A stretch of DNA of 64,000 nucleotides from Mycolicibacterium fallax (lineage in GTDB: Bacteria; Actinomycetota; Actinomycetes; Mycobacteriales; Mycobacteriaceae), in NCBI RefSeq assembly GCF_010726955.1, contig NZ_AP022603.1, positions 372,001 to 436,000 on the forward strand, in the 5' to 3' direction. Positions within the stretch are counted from its first letter, which is position 1. Each line of letters begins with the position of its first letter. Below, piece after piece: positions 33,017 to 42,913 of this stretch. The notes under the pieces were generated by a model, which ran no database searches, was not told where the DNA came from, and saw only the letters and a list, made by a program, of their open reading frames with translations. The translations under genes were made by a program, and so were the position numbers.

Positions 33017-34613
33017 AAAGGCCGACGCCGCTGCCGTGCCGTCAACGATGAAGGAACTCAAGGACACGCTGTGGAAGGCCGCGGACAAGCTGCGCGGGTC
33101 GCTGTCGGCCAGCCAGTACAAGGACGTGATCCTGGGGCTGGTTTTCCTCAAGTACGTCTCCGACGCCTATGCCGAACGCCGCGAGGCGATTCGCGCGGAA
33201 CTCGCCGCCGACGGCATGGACGCCGAGCAGATCGAGGATCTCATCGACGACCCGGAGGAGTACCAGGGCTACGGGGTGTTCGTCGTCCCCGAACGCGCCC
33301 GGTGGAGCTTCCTCGCCGATCATGCCAAGGGCCTCGGTGGCAAGACGGTCGGGCAGCTGATCGACGAGGCGATGGCCGTGGTGATGAAGGCGAACCCGCA
33401 GCTGGACGGCACGTTGCCGCGAATCTACAACCGGGACAACATCGATCAGCGTCGCCTCGGTGAGCTGATCGACCTGTTCAACAGCGCCCGGTTCTCCCGC
33501 CAGGGAGAACACCGGGCCCGCGACTTGATGGGCGAGGTGTACGAGTACTTCCTGGGCAACTTCGCCCGCGCCGAAGGCAAGCGGGGCGGGGAGTTCTTCA
33601 CTCCGCCGAGCGTGGTCAAGACCCTTGTCGAGGTCCTCGAGCCCACTAAGGGACGGGTATATGACCCGTGCTGTGGCTCGGGCGGCATGTTCGTACAGAC
33701 CGAGAAGTTCATCTACGAACATGACGGTGACCCGAAAGACGTTGTCGTCTATGGCCAGGAGTCGATCGAGGAGACCTGGCGGCTAGCGAAAATGAATCTG
33801 GCCATCCACGGCATCGACAACTCGGGGCTCGGTGCCCGCTGGGGCGACACCTTCGCCCGCGATCAGCATCCGGGCGTGAACATGGACTACGTGCTGGCCA
33901 ATCCGCCGTTCAACATCAAGGACTGGCGCCGCAACACCGAGGATCCGCGCTGGCGCTACGGCGTGCCCCCGGCCAACAACGCCAACTACGCCTGGATCCA
34001 GCACATCCTTTCCAAACTGGCGCCCGGCGGTAAGGCCGGTGTGGTGATGGCCAACGGATCGATGTCGTCGAACACCGGCGGTGAGGGCGACATACGCGCG
34101 CAGATCGTGGAGGCCGATCTGGTGTCCTGCATGCTGGCGCTGCCCACCCAGCTGTTCCGCTCGACCGGGATCCCGGTGTGCGTGTGGTTCTTCGCCAAGG
34201 ACAAGGGGATCGGGGAGCAGGGTTCGGTCGACCGGTCGGGGCAGGTGCTGTTCATCGATGCCCGGGAGATGGGCTACATGGTCGACCGGGCCGAACGGGC
34301 ACTCTCGGATGAGGACATCGTCAAGATCGGTGACACCTACCACGCCTGGCGGGGCTCGGCCTCGGCCGCCGCCAAGGGTGTTGTGTACGAGGACGTTCCG
34401 GGATTCTGCAAGTCGGTGCCGTTGCCCGAGATCGCCGCCGCTGGGTATGCGCTCACTCCCGGCCGTTACGTCGGGGCGCCGGAGGTCGAGGACGACGGTG
34501 AGCCGATCGACGAGAAGATCGCCCGATTGAAGAAGGAACTGCTGTCGGCGTTCGAGGAGTCAGCCCGGGCGGAAGCCGTGGTGCGCGAGCAGTTGGAGCG
34601 AGTCGATGGGTGA
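33003..34613 (+). CDS. hsdM: Type I restriction-modification methyltransferase subunit HsdM
   Basis: A 536-residue N6-adenine methyltransferase subunit. The N-terminal HsdM helical domain reads KELKDTLWKAADKLRGSLSA and VILGLVFLKYVSDAY. The SAM site is DPCCGSGGMF (D221) after GGEFFTPPSVVKTLVEVL. The catalytic motif IV is NPPF (300-303). All expected motifs are intact, in contrast to the protein encoded upstream. With HsdS it methylates one adenine in each half of a bipartite target. The ATG lies 14 bp inside the upstream gene, and the end overlaps hsdS by 8 bp, so the three are tightly coupled. Confidence 0.96.
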   Translation: MPPRKKADAAAVPSTMKELKDTLWKAADKLRGSLSASQYKDVILGLVFLKYVSDAYAERREAIRAELAADGMDAEQIEDLIDDPEEYQGYGVFVVPERARWSFLADHAKGLGGKTVGQLIDEAMAVVMKANPQLDGTLPRIYNRDNIDQRRLGELIDLFNSARFSRQGEHRARDLMGEVYEYFLGNFARAEGKRGGEFFTPPSVVKTLVEVLEPTKGRVYDPCCGSGGMFVQTEKFIYEHDGDPKDVVVYGQESIEETWRLAKMNLAIHGIDNSGLGARWGDTFARDQHPGVNMDYVLANPPFNIKDWRRNTEDPRWRYGVPPANNANYAWIQHILSKLAPGGKAGVVMANGSMSSNTGGEGDIRAQIVEADLVSCMLALPTQLFRSTGIPVCVWFFAKDKGIGEQGSVDRSGQVLFIDAREMGYMVDRAERALSDEDIVKIGDTYHAWRGSASAAAKGVVYEDVPGFCKSVPLPEIAAAGYALTPGRYVGAPEVEDDGEPIDEKIARLKKELLSAFEESARAEAVVREQLERVDG

Positions 34614-35781
34614 TTACACGCTCGGTGAGCTCAGTGACAATGGTCCATTGGAAATGAGCGACGGTTATCGGACGAAGCGTTCCGAACTCGGTCAGCCGGG
34701 GTTTCGGATTCTCCGGGTGGCCGACGTCGGAGACTGGTGTGTCTCCACCTCAGGTGACGATTTTGTCCGCAAGGAGTTTCGACGACAGATCGGTTCGAAG
34801 CTGAGTGCGCCCGGTGATGTGCTCCTCAGTACCAAGGGCACTATTGGGCGGGTCGCACTATTTCCGGAGTTGGCAGAGCAGGTTGTCTATAGTCCACAGT
34901 TGTGTTTTTTTCGAGTTCTAGATCCTGAGGTAATTGACGCGCGGTATCTCGCCTATTGGTTGAAATCTCCGGAATTTTTACGTCAGGCTTCCTATCGGTC
35001 AAATAGCAGCGATATGGCACCATACATCAGTCTTAGGGATCTGCGCAGCGTGTCCGTGAACCTTCCCGATGTATACACTCAGCGCGCTATTGCGGGCGCG
35101 TTAGGTGCCCTCGACGGCAAGATCGCCGCCAATGAGCGCGTTTCTCGCGATGCGGATGAACTTGCTGGATCGCTGTGGACTCGGTCGGTAGTGGACGGGC
35201 GATCGCTACCTTTGTCGGAGTTGGCGCAGTTTGTGAACGGGAGACCTTTTACTAAATCTGCTAGCGGCACTGGCAGGGTCGTAGTCCGTATTGCTGAACT
35301 AAATTCGGGAATTGGTCCCTCCACTGTGCGCAACGATATCGAGGTTGCCGACGAGTACGTCGTCCGCCCCGGTGATCTGCTGTTTGCGTGGTCGGGATCG
35401 TTGACAGTTGCCCGCTGGTTTCGGCCGGAGGGGATTGTAAATCAGCACATCTTCAAGGTGATTCCAAAGTCAGGATTCCCGATCTGGCTGTTGAACCAGG
35501 CTATCCGGTCCAAATTGGCTGAATTCAAGGCCATCGCCAGCGATAAAGCGACAACGATGGGTCACATTCAGCGTCGTCATCTAGATGAGCCCGTAAAAAT
35601 TCCAACGACCGGCTCAATTGAAACGCTGGATCCTGCGATGGGTGCGTTGTGGTCAGCCGCGCTCGCGGCTGAAATAGAGAACCTGAAGCTCGCTCGCACC
35701 CGGGACGAACTCCTCCCGCTCCTGATGTCCGGCAGGCTCCGGGTCAAGGACGCCGAAGCGATCGCATCGGATGTGCTGTGA
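34606..35781 (+). CDS. hsdS: Type I restriction-modification specificity subunit HsdS
   Basis: A 391-residue HsdS with two target-recognition domains, residues about 1-150 (VLLSTKGTIGRVALFPEL, YISLRDLRSVSVNLP) and about 195-345 (GDLLFAWSGSLTVARWFRPEG, TTMGHIQRRHLDEPVKIP). Each is followed by a conserved helical spacer (QRAIAGALGALDGKIAANER; DELLPLLMSGRLRV). The base composition is clearly more AT-rich than all neighbours, with A/T-ending codons common. That is typical of horizontally exchanged HsdS recognition domains. The start ATGGGTGA overlaps the hsdM stop. The DNA target cannot be read from sequence. Confidence 0.94.
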   Translation: MGDYTLGELSDNGPLEMSDGYRTKRSELGQPGFRILRVADVGDWCVSTSGDDFVRKEFRRQIGSKLSAPGDVLLSTKGTIGRVALFPELAEQVVYSPQLCFFRVLDPEVIDARYLAYWLKSPEFLRQASYRSNSSDMAPYISLRDLRSVSVNLPDVYTQRAIAGALGALDGKIAANERVSRDADELAGSLWTRSVVDGRSLPLSELAQFVNGRPFTKSASGTGRVVVRIAELNSGIGPSTVRNDIEVADEYVVRPGDLLFAWSGSLTVARWFRPEGIVNQHIFKVIPKSGFPIWLLNQAIRSKLAEFKAIASDKATTMGHIQRRHLDEPVKIPTTGSIETLDPAMGALWSAALAAEIENLKLARTRDELLPLLMSGRLRVKDAEAIASDVL

Positions 35782-35834
35782 GAAGGACTCGACGGTCGCG
35801 AGTTCCAAGCGCGGGGACCCGATTCCCCGGGCAG

Positions 35835-36257
35835 TTAGTTGATGTCCTGCGGCGTGAATTCGACGATCGCCTTTTCATTGAGCATGTAGATCCACGGACC
35901 CGCCGGGCGGTCAGCGACGATCTGTTCCATCTGCGGCCAGTGCCGCACCACCCGGACCAACCAGTCCCATGTCGACATGTCTCTTTTGCCGCCGATGTTG
36001 AACACCCGCAGTCCGTGCTCCCAGAGGGTCCGGATCTCAACCGGCTTGGTGCGCAGCTTTTTGTCCCGGGCGATGACGACGAGGCCACGTCTGGCGACCT
36101 CCGGGATCCACTCGGTGTCGAGCGCGCCGCGCGGGCATTCGGGGATCAGCGAGTGCCCCACCGGGACGGTGTCCTTGCGGGCGGCGGCCAGCGCCAACCC
36201 GAGGCCGGCAGCGCTCTCATCGACGTAGAAGCGGAGGCGGCTGGCAACCGGGGCCAT
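35835..36257 (-). CDS. VapC45-like PIN-type toxin (Rv2019 type)
   Basis: A 140-residue protein with a PIN-like core: RLRFYVDESAAGLGLALAAA at the start (first acidic Asp-Glu), LDTEWIPEVARRGLVVIARDKKL in the middle, and EIRTLWEHGLRVFNIGG. This matches the length and style of M. tuberculosis VapC45 (Rv2019, 138 residues) rather than the short classical VapC. PIN toxins are Mg-dependent RNases. Its partner gene ends 18 bp upstream on the same strand. The pair runs antisense between hsdS (54 bp away) and hsdR. Toxicity and the RNA target are inferred from family only. Confidence 0.78.
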   Translation of the reverse strand: MAPVASRLRFYVDESAAGLGLALAAARKDTVPVGHSLIPECPRGALDTEWIPEVARRGLVVIARDKKLRTKPVEIRTLWEHGLRVFNIGGKRDMSTWDWLVRVVRHWPQMEQIVADRPAGPWIYMLNEKAIVEFTPQDIN

Positions 36258-36275
36258 CTTTTCGTCGGTCCTGGA

Positions 36276-37007
36276 TCATCCGGCCAAGGCCGCGTACGCC
36301 CCGGCGGTCTTGAGCTCGTAGCGGACCGCGTCCTCGACGAGTCCTTGGGGCAACTCGTAGAGTTCGGCGATCATCTCGATCGGATCCCCGGCGACGTACA
36401 GCTCGCGGATCACCTCCGTCGGAACCCCGCCGGTGGCGGGCTCACCGAAACGCTGCAGTGGATTGACCACGACGCTGTGAATCGCCGGGTCGGGACTCAG
36501 GCTGGTCACCACGGTGCGCTTGGAACGGCCGCTGCCGACCTCCTCCCAGTTCAGCGAGTCGGCGAATTCCTGGGCCTGCGGCGACCAGGCCAGCATCTGC
36601 TGGTCATTGCGCACCACCACCAGGCGCAGCCGCCGGTGCAGGCCGACGGTCTCCTCGACGCGGCGCACCAGTTCGCGCCCCTCGACCGCCAGCCAGGTCT
36701 TCGCCGAGGCCAACGGATACGGGGTGCCCAGCTCCTCGCGAAGGCGTTCCACCGCCGGCCGCATCTTGACCAGCGGGACGCCCTCCTCGCGGTACTCGGC
36801 CAGCAGCCGAGCCTCGATGAACTCGCCCCAGGTGACGGCCTCGTCTCCGGTGCGCTCCGGCCGGATGACCGGCGGGTAGCTCTTGCCGCCTCTGCGGTAG
36901 CCGTCGATCCAACGCTGCGACGTGCCGGCGCGAACACCGAGGATGCGGTCAACCTGGCCGAACCCGTACACGGGCCGGTCCTGGAGTTGGACCGCGTCGC
37001 TGCTCAC
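36276..37007 (-). CDS. VapB45-like antitoxin: HTH + DUF433 (Rv2018 type)
   Basis: A 243-residue protein. The N-terminal MerR-like HTH is YGFGQVDRILGVRAGTSQRW (about residues 14-33). A linker with an EARLLAEYREEGVPLVKMRP helix follows. The C-terminal DUF433-type domain contains PATGGVPTEVIRELYVAGDP and IAELYELPQGLVEDAVRYE. Both length and order match M. tuberculosis VapB45 (Rv2018, 239 residues), an antitoxin unlike the short VapB proteins. The GTG start at 37007 is divergent from hsdR, so antitoxin and restriction subunit share a control region of about 100 bp. It probably represses its own operon; this is inferred. Confidence 0.78.
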   Translation of the reverse strand: MSSDAVQLQDRPVYGFGQVDRILGVRAGTSQRWIDGYRRGGKSYPPVIRPERTGDEAVTWGEFIEARLLAEYREEGVPLVKMRPAVERLREELGTPYPLASAKTWLAVEGRELVRRVEETVGLHRRLRLVVVRNDQQMLAWSPQAQEFADSLNWEEVGSGRSKRTVVTSLSPDPAIHSVVVNPLQRFGEPATGGVPTEVIRELYVAGDPIEMIAELYELPQGLVEDAVRYELKTAGAYAALAG

Positions 37008-37105
37008 AAGGCCACATCATGCCAGCCCACCTGGCGAAGCCGCGCCCGACTTTCCACAGCTCATCCGCATCGCCGAATGCATTGCCCAACCAGCAGGGGG
37101 ACGTC

Positions 37106-40100
37106 GTGACCTTGTTCAGTGAAGCCGACTGGGAGCAGCTCGCGCTGGAAACCCTCGGCAGGCAGGAATGGCAGCACCTGAGTGTCGCGGCGATCGCGCC
37201 CGGCACCGAAGGCGGCCGCACCGGCTGGGATGACCTGGTGCTGCCGGATCGGATGCTGGCGCGGATGCGGGCGCTGAACCCGCAGATCCCACCGGAGTAC
37301 CTGGAACAGGCCCGGGCGAGCATCATCGCGGCGACCTCCGCCGATGCGATGGCCGAAAACCACCGCATCCACGACTATCTCGTGCACGGCTACCGCGGCA
37401 TCACCTACATCGACGACAACGGGATCGAGCAGACCCCGACTATCCGGCTGGTCGGCACCCGGCCCGAGGACAACGAACTGCTGGCCGTCGACCAGGTCAG
37501 CATCCGGGCCGGGGATCGGCAGCGCCGCTTCGACATCGTCGCCTACCTCAACGGCATGCCGGTCGCGCTCTTCGAACTCAAACAGGCCGGCGCGCGGGGG
37601 GCGGACCTGGCCGCCGCGCACGCACAGCTGCAGACCTACCTGCGGGAGTTCCCGCTGGCGTTCCGGTTCGCGGTGTTCAACGTCATCAGTGACGGCATCA
37701 CCGCCGCCTACGGCACCCCGTTCACCGGCTACGAGCACTATGCGCCGTGGAACGTCGACGACGACGGCATGCCGGTGCAACCGGGCGCGCCCCTTGACGA
37801 CGAACACAGCGGCACCGCTCTGGAATACCTCATCGAGGGACTGTTCAACCCGGAACGATTTCTGCAACTGCTCCGCAATTTCACCGCGTTCGACTCCGAC
37901 GGTGACGGCCTGCGCAAGCGAATTGCCAAGCCGCATCAGTACTTCGCCGTCACAAAGGCCGTCGGCACGACGGTCGACGCCTTCGAAAGCGACGGGAAGG
38001 CCGGTGTTGTCTGGCACACCCAGGGCTCGGGCAAATCCATGGAGATGGAACTGTTCACCCACCTGCTCGGCGAGGCGCCCAAGCTGAAAAATCCCACCAT
38101 CGTCGTTGTTACCGACCGCACCGATCTCGATGACCAGCTGTTTGAGACCTTCAGCCGCTCAGAACTGCTGCGCGAACATCCGAAGAAGGTGACGTCGCGG
38201 TCCGAACTGCGCCGCGAACTCACCGAGCGCGTCACCGGAGGCATCTACTTCACCACGCTGCAGAAGTTCGGCCTGACCCAGGTGGAGAAGGACGCCGGCG
38301 CCGAGCACCCCCTGCTCTCGGAGCGGCGCAACATCGTCGTCATCGTGGACGAAGCGCACCGCAGTCATTACGACACCCTGGACGGATACGCCCGGCATAT
38401 CCGCGATGCACTGCCCAATGCGGTGTTCATCGCGTTCACCGGCACCCCCATCGCCGAGGCAGACCGCAACACCCGCGCGGTATTCGGCGACTACATCGAC
38501 ATCTATGACCTGACCCGAGCCGTGGACGACGGCGCGACGGTCCCGGTCTACTTCGAGCCCCGGCTGATCCGGGTGGGCCTGGCGCAAGATGTGACCGAGG
38601 CCGACCTCGACCGCGCCGCCGACGAGGCCACCGCCGGTCTCGACGACACCGAGCGCGCCCAGATCGAGAAGTCGGTGGCGGTGATCAATGCCGTCTACGG
38701 TGCCCCGCAGCGACTCGCCGCGCTGGCCGCCGACCTGGTGGCGCACTGGGAGAGTCGCTCCCAGCAGATGTCGCGCTTCATTGAAGTCCCCGGTAAGGCG
38801 CTCGTCGTCGGTGCCACCCGGCAGATTTGCGCCGACCTATACGAGGAGATCATCGCGCTGCGCCCGCAGTGGCACAACGATGCCATCGACAAGGGCGTCA
38901 TCAAGGTCGTGTACTCCGGAGCGGCCAAAGACCAGGGGCGCATCGCCAAACACGTGCGCCGCGAGGCCCAGAACAAAACCATCCAACAGCGACTTCGCGA
39001 CCCCGACGACGAGTTGCAGATCGTCATCGTCAAGGACATGCTGCTGACCGGCTTCGACGCCCCGCCGCTGCACACGCTCTATTTGGACCGGCCACTGCGA
39101 GGCGCGCTGCTCATGCAGACCCTGGCGCGGGTCAACCGGACCTTCCGCGGCAAGCAGGACGGCCTGCTGGTGGCCTACGCCCCGCTGGTGGAGAAGCTCA
39201 ACGCCGCGCTGGCCGAATACACCACCAGCGACCAGCGCACCAAGCCGTTGGGTCGGCGCCTCGATGAGGCGGTGGCGCTGACCGAGACGCTGATCGGCCA
39301 GATCGATGCACTGACCGCCGGTTACCCGTGGCGGACGGTGGCCACCGGGGCGCCGGGCAGTTGGCGTAAGGCCGCTCTCGGGCTGACCAACTACCTGAGC
39401 TCGCCGGAGGCGACCAAGGCGGCCGCCGAGGGCCAGCCGAGCCGGCAAGAGCGGTTCCGAGCCCTGACGAACCAACTGGCCCGTGCTTGGGCGCTGTGCT
39501 CCGGGAACGAGACCCTGGCACCGCTGGCTCAGACAGTGCGGTTTTACGAGGAGGTTCGGGTCTACCTGGCCAAGTTCGCCGCCCAGGAACGGCAGTCGTC
39601 CGGCCGGCCGATCCCGGAGGACATTCGCAGGATGCTGTCCACCCTGGTGGACGAGTCGACGGCATCGGGGCAGATCGTCGACATCTACGCCGCGGCCGGG
39701 CTGCCGAAGCCGGCGCTGGCCGATCTGGACGCCGAGTTCGCCGCCAAGGCGCGCAACACCGACAACCCGCACCTGGCGATTGAAGCGCTGCGGGCGACGA
39801 TCACCGAGGAGGCCGCGCGGAACACCGGCGGGAACCTGGTGCGTCAACGGGCGTTCTCCGAGCGCATCACCGACCTGATGCGTCGCTACACCAATCAGCA
39901 GATCACCTCGGCCGAGGTCATCGCCGAACTCGTCGAGATGGCGAAAGAGATTGCCGCAGAGGGGGATCGTGGTACCCGCTTTGATCCACCGCTGTCCCGC
40001 GACGAACTCGCCTTCTATGACGCGGTGGCGGCCAACGAGTCCGCGATCGAGCAGCAGGGTGAGGAGGTTCTCGCCCAGATCGCCCGGGAACTCGTCGCCG

Positions 40101-40309
40101 TGATGCAACGGGACACCAAGCGGGACTGGACGGTTCGTGACGACGTCCGGGCCAAGTTGCGTTCGGTGATCAAACGACTACTGGTCAAGCACAAGTACCC
40201 GCCGGACAAACAGCCGGAGGCGATCAAACAGGTCATCGAGCAGATGGAAGAGCTCGCGCCGCGATATGCGGATCGGGCGGAGATTATCGGGGAGGAACAA
40301 CAGCTATGA
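37106..40309 (+). CDS. hsdR: Type I restriction endonuclease subunit HsdR
   Basis: A 1067-residue motor and nuclease subunit. The N-terminal PD-ExK nuclease shows D143 (RRFDIVAY) and E157-L-K159 (ALFELKQAG). The SF2 translocase follows: Walker A HTQGSGKS (about 304-311), DEAH 415-418 and FIAFTGTPI. Then comes DMLLTGFDAPPLHTLYLDRPL, and a C-terminal helical domain that docks on the methylase core. All key residues are present, so it should be active. The GTG at 37106 is chosen over an upstream ATG (37019) because AGGGGG precedes it. M. tuberculosis has HsdM/HsdS here but, as far as I recall, no HsdR. Confidence 0.94.
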   Translation: MTLFSEADWEQLALETLGRQEWQHLSVAAIAPGTEGGRTGWDDLVLPDRMLARMRALNPQIPPEYLEQARASIIAATSADAMAENHRIHDYLVHGYRGITYIDDNGIEQTPTIRLVGTRPEDNELLAVDQVSIRAGDRQRRFDIVAYLNGMPVALFELKQAGARGADLAAAHAQLQTYLREFPLAFRFAVFNVISDGITAAYGTPFTGYEHYAPWNVDDDGMPVQPGAPLDDEHSGTALEYLIEGLFNPERFLQLLRNFTAFDSDGDGLRKRIAKPHQYFAVTKAVGTTVDAFESDGKAGVVWHTQGSGKSMEMELFTHLLGEAPKLKNPTIVVVTDRTDLDDQLFETFSRSELLREHPKKVTSRSELRRELTERVTGGIYFTTLQKFGLTQVEKDAGAEHPLLSERRNIVVIVDEAHRSHYDTLDGYARHIRDALPNAVFIAFTGTPIAEADRNTRAVFGDYIDIYDLTRAVDDGATVPVYFEPRLIRVGLAQDVTEADLDRAADEATAGLDDTERAQIEKSVAVINAVYGAPQRLAALAADLVAHWESRSQQMSRFIEVPGKALVVGATRQICADLYEEIIALRPQWHNDAIDKGVIKVVYSGAAKDQGRIAKHVRREAQNKTIQQRLRDPDDELQIVIVKDMLLTGFDAPPLHTLYLDRPLRGALLMQTLARVNRTFRGKQDGLLVAYAPLVEKLNAALAEYTTSDQRTKPLGRRLDEAVALTETLIGQIDALTAGYPWRTVATGAPGSWRKAALGLTNYLSSPEATKAAAEGQPSRQERFRALTNQLARAWALCSGNETLAPLAQTVRFYEEVRVYLAKFAAQERQSSGRPIPEDIRRMLSTLVDESTASGQIVDIYAAAGLPKPALADLDAEFAAKARNTDNPHLAIEALRATITEEAARNTGGNLVRQRAFSERITDLMRRYTNQQITSAEVIAELVEMAKEIAAEGDRGTRFDPPLSRDELAFYDAVAANESAIEQQGEEVLAQIARELVAVMQRDTKRDWTVRDDVRAKLRSVIKRLLVKHKYPPDKQPEAIKQVIEQMEELAPRYADRAEIIGEEQQL

Positions 40310-41166
40310 CAATTCGTATTCACCGGGCGCTGACCGCGGTCCAGGGGTACGCCGGGGAACCGGTGCCCGAGGGCGCCTACGAGATGTTGGACCAGCAGCA
40401 GCGCCAGATGGCCGGGGACCTCTGGGACGCCGCCGATGCCGAGGCCGACGGACTGCGCGGCGCCGCCGCCGTGACGGCTGCACTTGCCGCTCATCATCAG
40501 GCCGAAGAGGTGGTCGTGGACCTGGTTGTGCTCGGATCCCTCGATCCGCGGGCCGTCCACGAGGACCGACACCGCGACCTGTATGGGGCGGGCCTGGGTG
40601 CACCGGTGGATCCCACGGAGAGCGCTGCGACCCGCGCCGACACGCGACACTGGTTTGCCGAAGCCGAGCGCCGCGGCGTGGACATCGAAAGGATCGGCGA
40701 TCACGGATCATATTCGGGCGCCGATTCGATCGAGAGCCTTGCGCTGCCGCCGAGGGCGCCCTGGGGTCCGGCCGACCACCGGGCGATGCTGGAGGATGCC
40801 GTCAGGCTGCACGGACTGGCCCCTGGGCGGTGGATCGAACTGGAATGGCCGCCGACCGCGGGGCTGGCAACCCCAGGGCAGGTCGTCACGACCAGCTTCG
40901 CGCCGTGCGACCGGCACGAGAACGATGCCGACGAGTCACGCTGGGATGACTGTGCGGACTGCCAGGATTCGGTGCGCGAGGTTGTCGAAAGCATGGCCGA
41001 GTGGACGTGGATCGCGCCGCTGACCGTTCGGCAGATTCGTTTCGACGTCGACGGTACCGAGCGCAGCGAGGTGGTTTACGCCGATCCCGGCCACGAAGTG
41101 GCCACCACGACGCAGGATCCTCGGGACGTCCTGATCGGCCCGCCGGGGCGCGACACGAAGTGGTGA
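40306..41166 (+). CDS. Unknown protein translationally coupled to hsdR
   Basis: A 286-residue acidic protein; its ATG overlaps the hsdR stop (ATGA), so the two are read from one mRNA. The N-terminal 60 residues are helical and Ala-rich (YEMLDQQQRQMAGDLWDAAD). The middle has LPPRAPWGPADHRAMLEDAV and GLAPGRWIELEWP. Near the end, SFAPCDRHENDADESRWDDC plus a following CxxC-like pair could bind a metal, and the last 60 residues are beta-rich. No membrane segment or signal peptide. I do not recognise a family. Position and coupling suggest a partner or modulator of the restriction system, but no motif proves it. Confidence 0.7.
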   Translation: MTIRIHRALTAVQGYAGEPVPEGAYEMLDQQQRQMAGDLWDAADAEADGLRGAAAVTAALAAHHQAEEVVVDLVVLGSLDPRAVHEDRHRDLYGAGLGAPVDPTESAATRADTRHWFAEAERRGVDIERIGDHGSYSGADSIESLALPPRAPWGPADHRAMLEDAVRLHGLAPGRWIELEWPPTAGLATPGQVVTTSFAPCDRHENDADESRWDDCADCQDSVREVVESMAEWTWIAPLTVRQIRFDVDGTERSEVVYADPGHEVATTTQDPRDVLIGPPGRDTKW

Positions 41167-41195
41167 CCGCGCCGGGGCCGGCGCACCGGCGACGT

Positions 41196-41201
41196 TAGGC
41201 T
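41196..41201 (+). promoter_or_regulatory. -10 element of thyX (leaderless)
   Basis: TAGGCT, then TCCGGC (6 nt), then the GTG of thyX at 41208. Confidence 0.65.
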
Positions 41202-41207
41202 TCCGGC

Positions 41208-41960
41208 GTGGCCGAGACCGCGCCGCTGCGTGTGCAGCTGATCGCCAAGACCGAGTTCACCGCCCCCGACGGTGTCCCGTGGAGCAGCACCGCCGACGGC
41301 GGGCAGGAGCTGACCGAGTTCGCCGGCCGGGCCTGCTATCAGGCCTGGGACAAGGTCAATCCGCGTACCGCCGACAACGCCGACTACCTGCGCCACCTCA
41401 TCGACGTCGGCCACCTGGCCGCCCTGGAACACGCGCACGCCACGGTCTACATCACCGGGCTGTCCCGGTCCTGCGCCCACGAGGTGATCCGGCACCGGCA
41501 CCTGTCGTTCTCCGAGTTGTCCCAGCGCTACGTCCCCGAGCCGGACGCCCGCGTCGTCAGCCCGCCGGGCATCGCCGAGGACCCCGAGCTGGAGGCGCTG
41601 TTCCTGGCCGCCGCGGACGCCAGCCGCGAGGCCTACACCGAGCTGCTGGCCCGGCTGGAGACCACGCTGGCCGGCGACCCGCAGGCCACCCTGCGCCGCA
41701 AGCAGGCCCGGCAGGCCGCCCGCGCGGTGCTGCCGTACGCCACCGAGACCCGGATCGTGGCGACCGGAAACTACCGCGCCTGGCGGCACTTCATCGCGAT
41801 GCGGGCCAGCGAGCACGCCGACCTGGAGATGCGCCGGCTGGCCATCGCCTGCCTGCGGGCGCTGGCCGCGTCGGCCCCGGCGGTGTTCGGCGACTTCCAG
41901 ATCTCGGCGCTGGCCGACGGCACCGAGGTCGCCACCAGTCCGCTGGCGACCGAAGCCTGA
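41208..41960 (+). CDS. thyX: Flavin-dependent thymidylate synthase
   Basis: A 250-residue ThyX with the defining motif [14 protein letters not shown] (RHRxxSxxxxSxR, near residue 96). It makes dTMP using FAD and NADPH and yields tetrahydrofolate, so it does not need DHFR. Other conserved parts are [31 protein letters not shown] and the C-terminal [22 protein letters not shown]. The GTG start follows TAGGCT-N6. It marks the right border of the restriction island and is followed 39 bp later by dapA, as in M. tuberculosis Rv2754c-Rv2753c. Confidence 0.97.
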   Translation: MAETAPLRVQLIAKTEFTAPDGVPWSSTADGGQELTEFAGRACYQAWDKVNPRTADNADYLRHLIDVGHLAALEHAHATVYITGLSRSCAHEVIRHRHLSFSELSQRYVPEPDARVVSPPGIAEDPELEALFLAAADASREAYTELLARLETTLAGDPQATLRRKQARQAARAVLPYATETRIVATGNYRAWRHFIAMRASEHADLEMRRLAIACLRALAASAPAVFGDFQISALADGTEVATSPLATEA

Positions 41961-42899
<939 letters not shown>

Positions 42900-42913
42900 A
42901 CCGAGGACAGACC

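Noticed and set aside
37019..37105. Upstream ATG start for HsdR
   Set aside because: It would add 29 residues (Pro/Ser/Asn-rich) unlike HsdR N-termini, with no ribosome site. The GTG at 37106 has AGGGGG at proper spacing.
30000..41200. Insertion sequence, integrase or attachment site bounding the restriction island
   Set aside because: I found no transposase, integrase, tRNA gene or flanking direct repeat. The island seems to have been exchanged by homologous recombination at its conserved flanks.
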